From Gammaproteobacteria bacterium (GTDB lineage Bacteria; Pseudomonadota; Gammaproteobacteria; Pseudomonadales; Azotimanducaceae), in contig JAPOVV010000045.1 of NCBI GenBank assembly GCA_026707945.1, positions 62,001-126,000 of the forward strand: a DNA stretch of 64,000 nt, written 5' to 3'. Position numbers and translations under genes: made by a program. This document shows, piece by piece, positions 26,854-35,635 of the stretch; positions within the stretch are counted from its first letter, which is position 1; every line of letters begins with the position of its first letter. Under the pieces are notes generated by a model that saw only the letters and a program-made list of their open reading frames with translations, searched no databases and was not told where the DNA came from.

Positions 26854-26880
26854 GCATTTCAAAGGTCCATACCGGTTACT

Positions 26881-26914
26881 TGGTTTACAGTTGATACGGG
26901 AAACATGGTTTACA
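26881..26914 (+). repeat. Direct repeat TGGTTTACA downstream of tRNA-Ser
   Basis: TGGTTTACA occurs at 26881-26889 and 26906-26914, period 25 bp, in a 215-bp gap between tRNA-Ser and the ilvA stop. The surrounding sequence codes for nothing recognisable. It may be the end of a decayed insertion sequence; no transposase fragment is seen. Confidence 0.3.
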
Positions 26915-27068
26915 CTTTTTCGAGATATCAATGAACCGTAATGAGGTTCGTTCAAAAATCGCTTCAATCTGCATAGAAAACACCAGACCTGTGTAAATGC
27001 GCCGGTCGGTGGAGTGAGTGAGCGTCACAGCGAGTCACTATTCACGTAGCTCCGAATCTAGACGATGC

Positions 27069-28586
27069 TCAGCGAAGGAACAGATTCACCGCAGGATTGC
27101 CGGTTTCTTCCCAATAGCGGTAACCGATGCGTTCAAGATACGTCGTGAGAGTCAAGCGATCAGCGGAGTTTGCCTCAAAGCCGACGAGCACACGTCCCCA
27201 AGCGGCGCCGTGATTGCGATAGTGGAACATGGTGATATTCCAATGACTCCCGAGTCCATTAAGGAAGCGCAAGAGCGCTCCCGGTCTTTCAGGAAATTCG
27301 AAGCGGTAAAGTAGTTCTGGTTTTCTGCCGAATGCACGTCCGCCGACCATATGTCTCACATGCATTTTTGCCGCTTCGTTGTCGGTCATGTCAGTTACTT
27401 GATAGCCGGCATTCTTTAGATTCTGTGCAACGTCACTTCGGGATTCATTCGAGCCGATTTGCAAACCTACGTACACGTGGGCTTCGTCGTCGGAGGCATA
27501 TCGATAGTTGAATTCTGTCACGGCGCGTTTCCCACACGCACGGCAGAACTGTCGAAAGCTGCCTTTCTTTTCGTCAATGGTGACACCGAAGATAGCTTCA
27601 CGATGCTCACCGAGTTCTGCGCGCTCGGAGATATGACGAAGACGGTCGAAATCGACGTTAGCGCCACTTACGATCGCGACGTAGCGTTTACCTGCGACAC
27701 GAGGGTTCTTTTCGACGAAATTCTTCAGTCCTGCTACAGCGAGAGCGCCTGCGGGTTCCGCGATCGAACGAGTGTCATCAAATACATCCTTAACTGCGGC
27801 ACAAATTTCGTCCGTTGACGCGGTTACGACTTCGTCCACACAGTCTTTCGCGACCATAAACGGTAACTTTCCGACTTGAGATACCGAGACACCGTCTGCG
27901 AAAACGTCCAGCTCGTCGACCGGTAATCGCACTCGACGTCTTGCCTCAAGCGCGGCTGCGAGGCAAGCCGACCCTTCTGCTTCGACGCCTATGATCTTGG
28001 TTTTAGGCCGCAGATTTTTCACGTAAGCCGAGATCCCTGCAATCAAACCTCCTCCGCCCACAGGTACGAATATCGCGTCCCAATCTGGATCGTGATTCAT
28101 GATTTCCATCCCGACCGTTCCCTGACCCGCGATAACGTCTAAGTCGTCATATGGATGAATGAGGGTGTAGCCGCGTTTCTTTGAGAGCTCTACGGCATAG
28201 TCGGCGGCTTGCTGGTACGTGTCGCCTCGGAAAACAATGCGTGCGCCTAGCTTACGGACCGCTTCGATCTTGATACTGGGCGTGTTGCGACCCATTACGA
28301 TGTGAGCTTTGATCCCCAATTTCCGCGCCGCTAGCGCCACGCCTTGTGCGTGGTTTCCGGCGGAAGCAGCGACTACATTTGCGGCGCGTTCTTTCGCTGA
28401 CAATAGAGCCATTTTGTTGTATGCGCCCCGTATCTTGAACGAAAATACTGGCTGCAGATCCTCACGCTTTAGTACGACCTCATGATTCAGTCGAGCGGAT
28501 AGATTCGGTGCGTCCTGCAATGGCGTCTCGATAGCGATATCGTGGACTCGGGAAGTCAGGATTTTTTTGACGACTTGATCAAGCAT
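27069..28586 (-). CDS. ilvA: Threonine ammonia-lyase, biosynthetic (IlvA)
   Basis: PLP enzyme converting threonine to 2-oxobutanoate for isoleucine synthesis, 505 residues (E. coli 514). The PLP Lys is in SFKIRGAYNK near 50; the phosphate-binding Gly run is VPVGGGGLIAG; ASAGNHAQG is the substrate loop. Two ACT-like regulatory domains occupy about 325-505 (IFGVTIDEKKGSFRQFC; YRFEFPERPGALLRFLNGLG), so isoleucine inhibition is expected. ATG start. It lies downstream of the arsC-type gene on the same strand with a 91-bp gap containing an inverted repeat. Confidence 0.97.
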   Translation of the reverse strand: MLDQVVKKILTSRVHDIAIETPLQDAPNLSARLNHEVVLKREDLQPVFSFKIRGAYNKMALLSAKERAANVVAASAGNHAQGVALAARKLGIKAHIVMGRNTPSIKIEAVRKLGARIVFRGDTYQQAADYAVELSKKRGYTLIHPYDDLDVIAGQGTVGMEIMNHDPDWDAIFVPVGGGGLIAGISAYVKNLRPKTKIIGVEAEGSACLAAALEARRRVRLPVDELDVFADGVSVSQVGKLPFMVAKDCVDEVVTASTDEICAAVKDVFDDTRSIAEPAGALAVAGLKNFVEKNPRVAGKRYVAIVSGANVDFDRLRHISERAELGEHREAIFGVTIDEKKGSFRQFCRACGKRAVTEFNYRYASDDEAHVYVGLQIGSNESRSDVAQNLKNAGYQVTDMTDNEAAKMHVRHMVGGRAFGRKPELLYRFEFPERPGALLRFLNGLGSHWNITMFHYRNHGAAWGRVLVGFEANSADRLTLTTYLERIGYRYWEETGNPAVNLFLR

Positions 28587-28613
28587 GGGCTAAATTCGTT
28601 CTCTTACGCGACG

Positions 28614-28633
28614 CTTGTTACGAGCGTAACAAG
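28614..28633. promoter_or_regulatory. Near-perfect palindrome between arsC-type gene and ilvA
   Basis: CTTGTTACG (28614-28622) and CGTAACAAG (28625-28633) are perfect 9-bp arms separated by two bases. The position is 28 bases upstream of the ilvA ATG on the minus strand. No T tract follows, so an operator is more likely than a terminator. Confidence 0.4.
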
Positions 28634-28677
28634 CCTTGTTGTCGACAGATTGAATCTTTCATCGCTCTTCGCGTGAG

Positions 28678-29109
28678 CTACCTCGGTGGGAGCTCACAGA
28701 GTAACGTACGGCAGAATACTCCAATTTCATCGCGTATGCGACGGAATACGTCGCGAAATTCCTTCTCGGACATGTCCGGGTAGTCGGGATCTTCGAACGC
28801 ATGATGGATTGTTCGGCTCGCACGCGGAAAGACAGGGCAAGATGCCTTCGCAGTATCACAGACTGTAAGGACTATGTCATACTCATTGTCGACGTATTGA
28901 TCGACGGGATCTGAGGTGTGCTCTGAGATGTCGATGCCAACCTCTGCCATAACACCTATCGCTATCGGATGTACGCCTTTAGGCTCCGTACCAGCGCTAT
29001 CGACCTTTACGCCTCTCTCACCTAAGTGGCGGAACCAGCCGTGCGCCATTTGTGAGCGTGCTCGATTTCCGGTGCAGATGACTAGGATGCGGTAGGGTTG
29101 TTCCGACAT
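28678..29109 (-). CDS. ArsC-type low-molecular-weight phosphatase/arsenate reductase (thioredoxin class)
   Basis: Protein of 143 residues in the LMW tyrosine phosphatase fold. The P-loop is VICTGNRARSQMA (nucleophile Cys near 11). Two further Cys in LTVCDTAKASCPVF, about seven residues apart, match the redox pair of thioredoxin-coupled ArsC. The extra P-loop Cys of staphylococcal ArsC (CTGNSCRS) is Ala here. HHAFEDP supplies the general-acid Asp. Arsenate reduction is likely, but no other ars genes are near. ATG start. Confidence 0.85.
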   Translation of the reverse strand: MSEQPYRILVICTGNRARSQMAHGWFRHLGERGVKVDSAGTEPKGVHPIAIGVMAEVGIDISEHTSDPVDQYVDNEYDIVLTVCDTAKASCPVFPRASRTIHHAFEDPDYPDMSEKEFRDVFRRIRDEIGVFCRTLLCELPPR

Positions 29110-29479
29110 GCGATTCTGGTTTCCAGCAGATATGCGGTAGCGCGGATTATTCTTAAATCGAGTTGTCAGACAAAGACTTCGATGCTTTACCGTCGTTGTC
29201 AGATATCGAATCTAGCGACGGTCTACAGCATGGTGCACCTGTTTACTCGACGCGCGAAATTGACCTTAAGCCACCAATCAATATAGAGAACGAGATATTG
29301 GCCATCGAAAGTCGGCTTACCTCCTCTTAAATCAGGCACTCAATTGACGTCTAAACTGGGCAATCGTGTTACCCGGGAATAACCAAAGTCAAGAAACGAG
29401 ATTGTCGTCGAGGTCTTGTCTTGCGGACCGGCACCGCAGTTGATATGCTATCGGTTCATTCGATGTAGGTACGGGTACG
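29110..29479. other. Intergenic region, 370 bp, nothing clear
   Basis: No convincing gene. Short open frames have no start signals or family resemblance. It must contain the divergent promoters of the arsC-type gene and the VOC gene, but no consensus -10/-35 pair stands out. Confidence 0.5.
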
Positions 29480-29857
29480 GTGTCTGAGGTTCAAACTGCA
29501 AATGGGCAAGTTCAGTTGTGCGGTACGAAATTCCTAATTTCGGCTCAAGATATGGATCGAGCGATTATTTTCTATCGCGACACGATTGGGTTAGAAGTCA
29601 AGGTATCTTCTCCTTACTGGAGCGAACTTTCGTTCGGTAGTGCGGTAGTTGCTCTTCATGGCGGGGGAACTGGCGAGTTTAGAGCAACAGGTCTTTCTTT
29701 CACAGTTAATGACATTGATCACGCATGCGAGGCAGTCATTGCGGGTGGAGGTAGCGTTCGTAGTGGTCCCGAAGACCGTGGCGACGAAGGAATCTATCTG
29801 GCCGATCTCACGGACACTGAAGGAAATGGGTTCATGATGAGTCAAGACAAGGTTTGA
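29480..29857 (+). CDS. VOC-superfamily (glyoxalase/bleomycin-resistance-like) protein
   Basis: Protein of 125 residues with one vicinal-oxygen-chelate module: FLISAQDMDRAIIFYRDTIGL at about 13-33, LSFGSAVVALHGGG, then LSFTVNDIDHACEAVIAGGG and DLTDTEGNGFMM with the terminal Glu ligand. The first metal ligand position (usually His) is not obvious, so metal binding is uncertain. Substrate unknown. Start is GTG. It stands alone; the next 296 bp hold no supported gene. Confidence 0.8.
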   Translation: MSEVQTANGQVQLCGTKFLISAQDMDRAIIFYRDTIGLEVKVSSPYWSELSFGSAVVALHGGGTGEFRATGLSFTVNDIDHACEAVIAGGGSVRSGPEDRGDEGIYLADLTDTEGNGFMMSQDKV

Positions 29858-30153
29858 CTCGATCCTCTAGTCGCTTCGATAGCTGACGAGGACCTGAATT
29901 AGAGAGCCGCCTGAAACCCGCTTTTCGTTCTTCAGCCGGTTAACTGGCATCAATTCTCTGTCCAATGTTGGGATACACTGCTTCAATAGCTTGCGGAAAT
30001 TTGCAGCGTTGCGAAGGAGAAGATTCCGGGCAGTTTGGTTGATCGGTCGTGAAGCGAAGCGCATGTACTTGTGGTGCCAACGCATGACGTTGCGCGAGAC
30101 TGAGTGAGTAATTTCAACTCAACGCCGCACGAGAGTTGCTGCTTCCTACTTCT

Positions 30154-31041
30154 TCATTGGGTTTGGTCGGTGGGTTCTACTTCATAAGCCTCAAGGTCAC
30201 TGTTAAGTATCGCATCGATTAACTGTCGAGGACCGGCAATATACGAGGAAAAACCACTGTAGAGGATCGCTAGAAACCAACTTCTATCCTCCGGCCAGAC
30301 TACATGCGGCATTTCAGAATGGCGCTCGTACGACTCTGGCTGTTTCAGCCAATCGACAAGGTCGCGAAAGCGACACGACCAGACGTAGTAAGTCCAATGT
30401 GCGAAAGCAATGCGGTTGTCAGTGTCCCAGCTCGATCCTCCTTCCCATTTGCCACTCAGACATCTGTCAGTGGGTGAAGTCCATTGCGACAGCAACCGGG
30501 CGAGAACATCAACGGTGGATTGCGTGATATCCTGTTCGCGAGGACCCCACGTCCAATTCTGGCTCGGCGATACCGCTCTACTCCAGTCGTCCGTGCAAGG
30601 TCCGCAGATTTCGCCCCAGCGAGCACTTTTGTGCATGTGCTTTCCGTTTGCTGCGGCAACTTCGGACCATTTGATCGGTAGCGCCATGAGGGTTTCTTCG
30701 GTGTTCGATTCGTACGCTACGGCAGCCTCGTCGTTGGGTTCTACCCACTTCCACGCTGGATTTGGCAACCAGGCATATGCCTCGTAACCGAGAGGAACGT
30801 GTCCATCAATACCTCGGCCCACCGGACCGATCTCAAATCCTTCGACATCGCTTGGTTGTGCTGGTGAATAGAACGCCGGAGGACGCGGCTCATGCATCAC
30901 AAACGGTCCGTACTTTCCGTAACGCCATCTCTCATAAAGCAATCGCAGCGCGAGTCTAAATGGAATCCGATCGCCGGAAAGTCTCGATACGGCGAAATGA
31001 GCACTTCCACGAATCGGACGCTTTGCTCTTGAAAATCTCAA
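30154..31041 (-). CDS. Unknown tryptophan-rich protein
   Basis: I do not recognise this 295-residue protein. It has 17 Trp (about 6 percent), many in Trp-Lys/Arg/Thr contexts such as PAWKWVEPND, NWTWGPREQD and HWTYYVWSCRF. It begins with a basic stretch (MRFSRAKRPIRG). No signal peptide or clear membrane segment is seen. A Cys pair, EICGPCTDDW, lies near 148. Codon use looks like its neighbours. It is flanked by two gaps of about 230-300 bp, so it is an isolated gene in an accessory stretch. Aromatic-rich surfaces of this kind occur in carbohydrate-binding or monooxygenase-type folds, but nothing here proves a function. Confidence 0.65.
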   Translation of the reverse strand: MRFSRAKRPIRGSAHFAVSRLSGDRIPFRLALRLLYERWRYGKYGPFVMHEPRPPAFYSPAQPSDVEGFEIGPVGRGIDGHVPLGYEAYAWLPNPAWKWVEPNDEAAVAYESNTEETLMALPIKWSEVAAANGKHMHKSARWGEICGPCTDDWSRAVSPSQNWTWGPREQDITQSTVDVLARLLSQWTSPTDRCLSGKWEGGSSWDTDNRIAFAHWTYYVWSCRFRDLVDWLKQPESYERHSEMPHVVWPEDRSWFLAILYSGFSSYIAGPRQLIDAILNSDLEAYEVEPTDQTQ

Positions 31042-31273
31042 TGTAGTCGGTGTCCTAATGGCATTGGGTCTAGACGAATCTCGTAGCAGATGTGTTGTCG
31101 ACCATGATTGTCTGCCTTTGATGAGCTTTTGATGCCGTTGAATGTAAGGCGAGACGCGTTGTGTATGGACGAACTTTCCTTGCCAGTGCTAAATTTAAGC
31201 TTCGACTGCTTCATCAATGACGGGTTTTCTGTTGCTCGATTAGCGGCGTTGACCTGGTGAGAGGATTTACTCG

Positions 31274-32671
31274 GTGAATAGACGCGAAATGCTTACATCG
31301 GCGGTCGCTGCCGCGATCGCATCCCCGCACTCTTCGATTCGACCTAGTTCACCAACCAAAGTCGTTAAGGACTATTCGGGAATAACCAGCATCTCAGTCG
31401 CTGAAGAAATACGCCCCCAATCCACGTTGGCAGTAAGTGAAGCAATACGCGACTGGTCAGGTCCAGTATCAGTCGGAGGCGGCCGATTCAGTATGGGCGG
31501 ACAGGTGGCGTTGCCAGATTCTCTTCACTTGGACATGCGTGGGATGAATCGTGTACTCGCTGTGGCTCCCGAAAGACGCGTCGTCAGGTTACAAGCTGGA
31601 GCCACTTGGCGCGATTTACAGGAAGCGATCGACGAGCATGACCTAGCCGTCAGCATCATGCAGAGCTTTAGCAACTTTACGGTGGGTGGCTCTGTATCCG
31701 TGAATTGTCACGGACGATACGTCAACAAGGGTCCACTTGTAAATTCAGTTCGTGCGCTACAGGTGGTTGGTGCGGATGGACGAGTGCAAGAGCTAACCCC
31801 GGAATCAAATTTATTCAGAGGCGTGATTGGTGGATACGGTGGGCTTGGCGTCGTGACGGAAGTCGAGCTCGAGCTTGACCAAAACAGTCGATTGCTCCGC
31901 ATTGTCGAGAAAGCCGACATTGAATCCTATCCTGACTACTTTAATGCGAAGATCGCGGGAGACTCCGAGGTTGTTTTTCACAACGCTGATCTCAGACCGC
32001 CTCGATTCGACGAACCACGGCTGATTAGTTGGATTACAACAGACGAACACGTGACGGTCCCAGAACGCTTGATACCACGGGATAGGGATTACACCCGCAA
32101 TAGAAATCTGATTTGGGCGGTGTCAGAACTGCCGGGTGGTAAACGTTTACGTCGACGTGTTGAAGACAGACTCTTCGCGCAGAAAGCGGTCGTATGGCGT
32201 AACTATGAGGCTAGTCTCGACACCGAATCGCTAGAACCCCGAACCCGGCTGTTTTCGACCTATTTACTTCAGGAGTATTTCATACCTGTCGGTAATTTCG
32301 TACCGTTCGTTCGTTCGATGGTACGTGTGTTACGCCGAAATGAAGTGAACGCGCTCAACGTATCGATCCGTCATTCCCCACCTGATCAAACGTCGTTGAT
32401 GACTTGGGCTCCGACTGAAGTTTTTTCGTTTGTGTTGTATTACAAGCAGCGCAATACGCAACGGGCGCGCAGAGAAGCCGAGCTATGGACACGAGAATTA
32501 ATTGATGCGGCGCTTGATAATGACGGGCGTTACTACCTGCCGTATCGACTTCATGCGACGGATGCTCAATTTGAGCACGCTTACCCTGAAGTACGCGAAT
32601 TCATCAAACTCAAAAAGAAAGTCGACCCCAAAGGGAAATTTCAAAACCTACTCTGGGAAAAGTACCTCTAA
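31274..32671 (+). CDS. FAD-binding oxidoreductase with Tat-type leader, sugar-lactone oxidase-like
   Basis: Protein of 465 residues. The N-terminus NRREMLTSAVAAAIAS looks like a twin-arginine signal. A PCMH-type FAD domain spans about 45-230: GPVSVGGGRFSMGGQ, LDMRGMNRVLAV, VRLQAGATWRDLQEAI, FTVGGSVSVNCHGR and GGYGGLGVVTEVELEL. The C-terminal half resembles sugar-1,4-lactone oxidases (FVLYYKQRN; VREFIKLKKKVDPKGKFQN). The CHGR motif lies where covalent-FAD members carry His. Probable periplasmic oxidation of a sugar or alditol; the exact substrate is unknown. GTG start. A TonB-dependent receptor starts 35 bp downstream. Confidence 0.85.
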   Translation: MNRREMLTSAVAAAIASPHSSIRPSSPTKVVKDYSGITSISVAEEIRPQSTLAVSEAIRDWSGPVSVGGGRFSMGGQVALPDSLHLDMRGMNRVLAVAPERRVVRLQAGATWRDLQEAIDEHDLAVSIMQSFSNFTVGGSVSVNCHGRYVNKGPLVNSVRALQVVGADGRVQELTPESNLFRGVIGGYGGLGVVTEVELELDQNSRLLRIVEKADIESYPDYFNAKIAGDSEVVFHNADLRPPRFDEPRLISWITTDEHVTVPERLIPRDRDYTRNRNLIWAVSELPGGKRLRRRVEDRLFAQKAVVWRNYEASLDTESLEPRTRLFSTYLLQEYFIPVGNFVPFVRSMVRVLRRNEVNALNVSIRHSPPDQTSLMTWAPTEVFSFVLYYKQRNTQRARREAELWTRELIDAALDNDGRYYLPYRLHATDAQFEHAYPEVREFIKLKKKVDPKGKFQNLLWEKYL

Positions 32672-32705
32672 TCTCTACGTTGGAAATTACGCCATCGCGT
32701 TAGAT

Positions 32706-35630
32706 ATGCAATTGTTGAGGCGCTTAGTCTTTATCGTCATTGTCGCCCAGTTGTTTTGTGGCTTTTGTGTTACTGGTCAGCAAACAGGTGATATCGAAGG
32801 GGTCGTGACCGCGACTGGCGGTGCTGCAATACAAGATATCCGAGTCACGGCAAATAGCGAAGCCATGCCGAGGATTCGCGAAGCGTGGACGGATTCAAAA
32901 GGTCGTTTCGCAATTTCAGGCTTGATTCCAGGAACGTATCAGCTTGTCATTGAATCCAGAGGCGGTGTAAATCACACAACCCAAGCAAGTGTGGTACTGA
33001 ATCAGTTGACAGTATTGCGAATTGAGTTTCCGCGTGACGCCTCATCCGATCTAGAGGAGTTGGTTGTCGTAGGCCAACGAGTAAGCGAGAGAGGACGTGG
33101 GGGTATAGCTAACGGACTTGACGGTTTAACGGTTCGAGGCGTACCTTCCGGCCGCGATTACCGTGATCTCGTAAAGCTCGCGCCGGGAGTTCAATATTCC
33201 CAAGATGCGGTTCGAGGACCATCGAGTGGCGGGAGCGGTCAGGATAACGTTTATCGGTTCGACGGCGTTGACGTAACGCTGCCGATGTTTGGAACGCTCG
33301 CAGCGGAACCTTCTAGCCACGACATCGAGCAAGTGACTTTCGAACGGGGGGCAGCTGGCGCCGTCGGTTTTAATCGAAGCGGCGGCTTCGTCATGGATTC
33401 GAACGCACGGTCCGGTACGGACGAATTTGAGGCTAATCTCGAGTATGTTACGGTGCCGACGAACGTCCTATCAGCAACGAAGACTGATACCCGTTCAAAC
33501 GAAACAGACCAACGTTGGGCAACTGTGAGTGGAGGCGGTCCTATCGTACCTGGGTTACTGTACTTCTATGGGTCTTTCTTCTCGCCCTACGAGGAGCGTT
33601 CGAATCAGGCGACCGCATATGGCAACGTCAAGAATTTCACGAATTCCCGCCAAGAGTACTTCGGAAAACTCACGTACACGCCATCCGATGGCTTATTAAT
33701 AAATGCGAGCTATCGGACGTCCGCTCGGCGAGAAAAGGGCGTGTCCATTGGACCTCTTGACGCTGATTCAGTCTCAGTAGGCGGTCGTGCCGAGCAAGAT
33801 GTCAAGAGTATTTCAGGCTCGTGGTCGGTCAGACCCAACACAACGATCGGAATTCAGTACGACGCGTATTTCTTACGCGGTTCGTCTGTCCCGGACTCTC
33901 TACTTGATGTAGTTCCATCTCTTGACGACGTACTCGATGTTTCACGCCTCGACCAAATGGGCTATTTGAAAGTCCCAGCGCACATGCCAGGCGCGGATGA
34001 ATTCAACGCTGCTATCGCTTCGATCATTCAACGTTACGGTTCAGTTGACTCATCGGGAGATCGACAAGGCGGCGGGGGCGTTGGCGCTCATCCGGAGATA
34101 AACGAACAAGCTTTTCGTCGTCGCGGATTCGAGTTGACGTTCGATCATAGAATCGATTGGGGCAAGACTCGGCACGTTCTACACGCGGGCTTCCGTCGCA
34201 CCGACGCTCAGGAGACGCTCCTTCGAACTTCCAACGGGTGGGGTACCATCGAAGTGCCAGGAGGAGTAGACAAAGCAGCGGAGGGAACACCTGTTTTCTA
34301 CGTCGCGAGTGTGCAACAAATGAGCATTCGGAAACCAGACGGCTCTTTAGTTGGTCCGTTAGATTCTTATACAAGGTCCATTTCGTTAGAGCTCAACGAT
34401 ACGTTGAGCTTGGGCATACTCAGCTTCGATCTTGGGGTGCTAATTAGTGAGGATGTCCTTTATGGACAGGGTCTACGTAGTGCACCAGGTACGTTCTCAG
34501 GATTTGTCGTCGCACCCGGTACGAAATACAGGATGTACACGATTCATTGGCGGGACATGATTCAGCCGAGGGTTGGTGCGCAGATCGATCTGAACGGGGA
34601 GACGACCTTGTTTACCAATTTCGCTCGGTACAACCCAGAAGCGAGCTCGCTTGCGAGAGCCGCGTCGTGGGACCGGAACACGCGTGCCCAGATACGTGTG
34701 TTATTCGACGAAGACGGGAACATCATCGAACATGAACCTTACCCAGGTTCATCGGGCAAGATATTTCAGCAAGACTTGACCCCTCGCCGAATCGATGAAT
34801 GGGTCGTCGGCGTGAGACATGGGTTCGCGCGTGGCTTGGTTTTGAAAGCTCATCTGCGCCAACGAAACGGGTCTCATTACTGGGAAGATACGTGGAACGG
34901 TTCTCGCGGTTTCGACAATGCGCCGTCACACATAACTTCTAAAGGTCCGTACGTTCCTGACCTCGCTACGATCAGAGCTGAGATTGGCGGTTCGAGTTAC
35001 GTCATTGCCGAACTAGACGACGCGAACACTCTATATCGCGAAGCAGCGATAGAACTCGAGTGGCGAAATGAGCGTGCCTATCTAGATGCGTCGTATGTCC
35101 GCAGCAGATATACCGGCAATTTCGATCAAGACAACACCAGTAGTGTAAATGATGCGAACCGGTTTATCGGCTCATCGAATGTAGCGGATGGATACGGACG
35201 GCAGCTATGGGACAACAAGGACGGCGTGTTACGCGGCGACCGACCTCACATACTCAAGGCTTTCGGCTATCTCGATCTCAGGTGGCAAGGACGCGTAGGT
35301 GCGTATGTCGTTTATCAATCGGGTCAACCTTGGGAAGCGTGGGACTCATTGGCATATGGACTCCCGTCGTATTTCTCCTCGACGATCCGATTTGCTGAAG
35401 CCGCAGGAAGTCGCCGGAGCGCGAATCATTGGCAGCTGGATCTTAGCTACGAACAATCGTTTCACCTCACACCGTCACTTGATGCGAGCGTGCGATTCGA
35501 CCTTTTCAATGTATTTGATCGGCAGACGGGCTACAACATCGATCCCTATGTGCGAAATACGACATTTGGTCAGCCTCGAAGCTACTTCGAACCACGTCGC
35601 TTGCAGCTTTCGGTCGGTATTCAGATCTAA
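32706..35630 (+). CDS. TonB-dependent receptor with carboxypeptidase-regulatory-like domain (Oar-like)
   Basis: Outer-membrane protein of about 974 residues. Signal peptide at about 1-24 (RRLVFIVIVAQLFCGF). Residues about 28-105 are a CarboxypepD_reg-like beta sandwich (GDIEGVVTATGGAAIQDIRV, GLIPGTYQLVIESRG). The TonB-box-like stretch LEELVVVGQR is near 115. A plug domain (RDLVKLAPGVQYSQDAVRG, VYRFDGVDVT) and a 22-strand-type barrel follow. It ends LQLSVGIQI rather than with the usual terminal Phe. The frame opens inside the FAD oxidase gene, but ATG 32706 starts the signal peptide. Oar-like proteins are linked to peptide or protease export and large-substrate uptake. Confidence 0.9.
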   Translation: MQLLRRLVFIVIVAQLFCGFCVTGQQTGDIEGVVTATGGAAIQDIRVTANSEAMPRIREAWTDSKGRFAISGLIPGTYQLVIESRGGVNHTTQASVVLNQLTVLRIEFPRDASSDLEELVVVGQRVSERGRGGIANGLDGLTVRGVPSGRDYRDLVKLAPGVQYSQDAVRGPSSGGSGQDNVYRFDGVDVTLPMFGTLAAEPSSHDIEQVTFERGAAGAVGFNRSGGFVMDSNARSGTDEFEANLEYVTVPTNVLSATKTDTRSNETDQRWATVSGGGPIVPGLLYFYGSFFSPYEERSNQATAYGNVKNFTNSRQEYFGKLTYTPSDGLLINASYRTSARREKGVSIGPLDADSVSVGGRAEQDVKSISGSWSVRPNTTIGIQYDAYFLRGSSVPDSLLDVVPSLDDVLDVSRLDQMGYLKVPAHMPGADEFNAAIASIIQRYGSVDSSGDRQGGGGVGAHPEINEQAFRRRGFELTFDHRIDWGKTRHVLHAGFRRTDAQETLLRTSNGWGTIEVPGGVDKAAEGTPVFYVASVQQMSIRKPDGSLVGPLDSYTRSISLELNDTLSLGILSFDLGVLISEDVLYGQGLRSAPGTFSGFVVAPGTKYRMYTIHWRDMIQPRVGAQIDLNGETTLFTNFARYNPEASSLARAASWDRNTRAQIRVLFDEDGNIIEHEPYPGSSGKIFQQDLTPRRIDEWVVGVRHGFARGLVLKAHLRQRNGSHYWEDTWNGSRGFDNAPSHITSKGPYVPDLATIRAEIGGSSYVIAELDDANTLYREAAIELEWRNERAYLDASYVRSRYTGNFDQDNTSSVNDANRFIGSSNVADGYGRQLWDNKDGVLRGDRPHILKAFGYLDLRWQGRVGAYVVYQSGQPWEAWDSLAYGLPSYFSSTIRFAEAAGSRRSANHWQLDLSYEQSFHLTPSLDASVRFDLFNVFDRQTGYNIDPYVRNTTFGQPRSYFEPRRLQLSVGIQI

Positions 35631-35635
35631 CCTTG

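Noticed and set aside
28620-28645. Terminator after the arsC-type gene
   Set aside because: The dyad there has no T tract on either strand, so it was listed as a possible operator.
29867-30085. 72-codon open frame on the minus strand
   Set aside because: No family resemblance, no convincing ribosome site, and composition typical of noncoding sequence. It sits alone in a gap.
32502-32705. Upstream extension of the TonB receptor into the FAD oxidase gene
   Set aside because: The extension lacks signal-peptide character; ATG 32706 begins a normal signal peptide.
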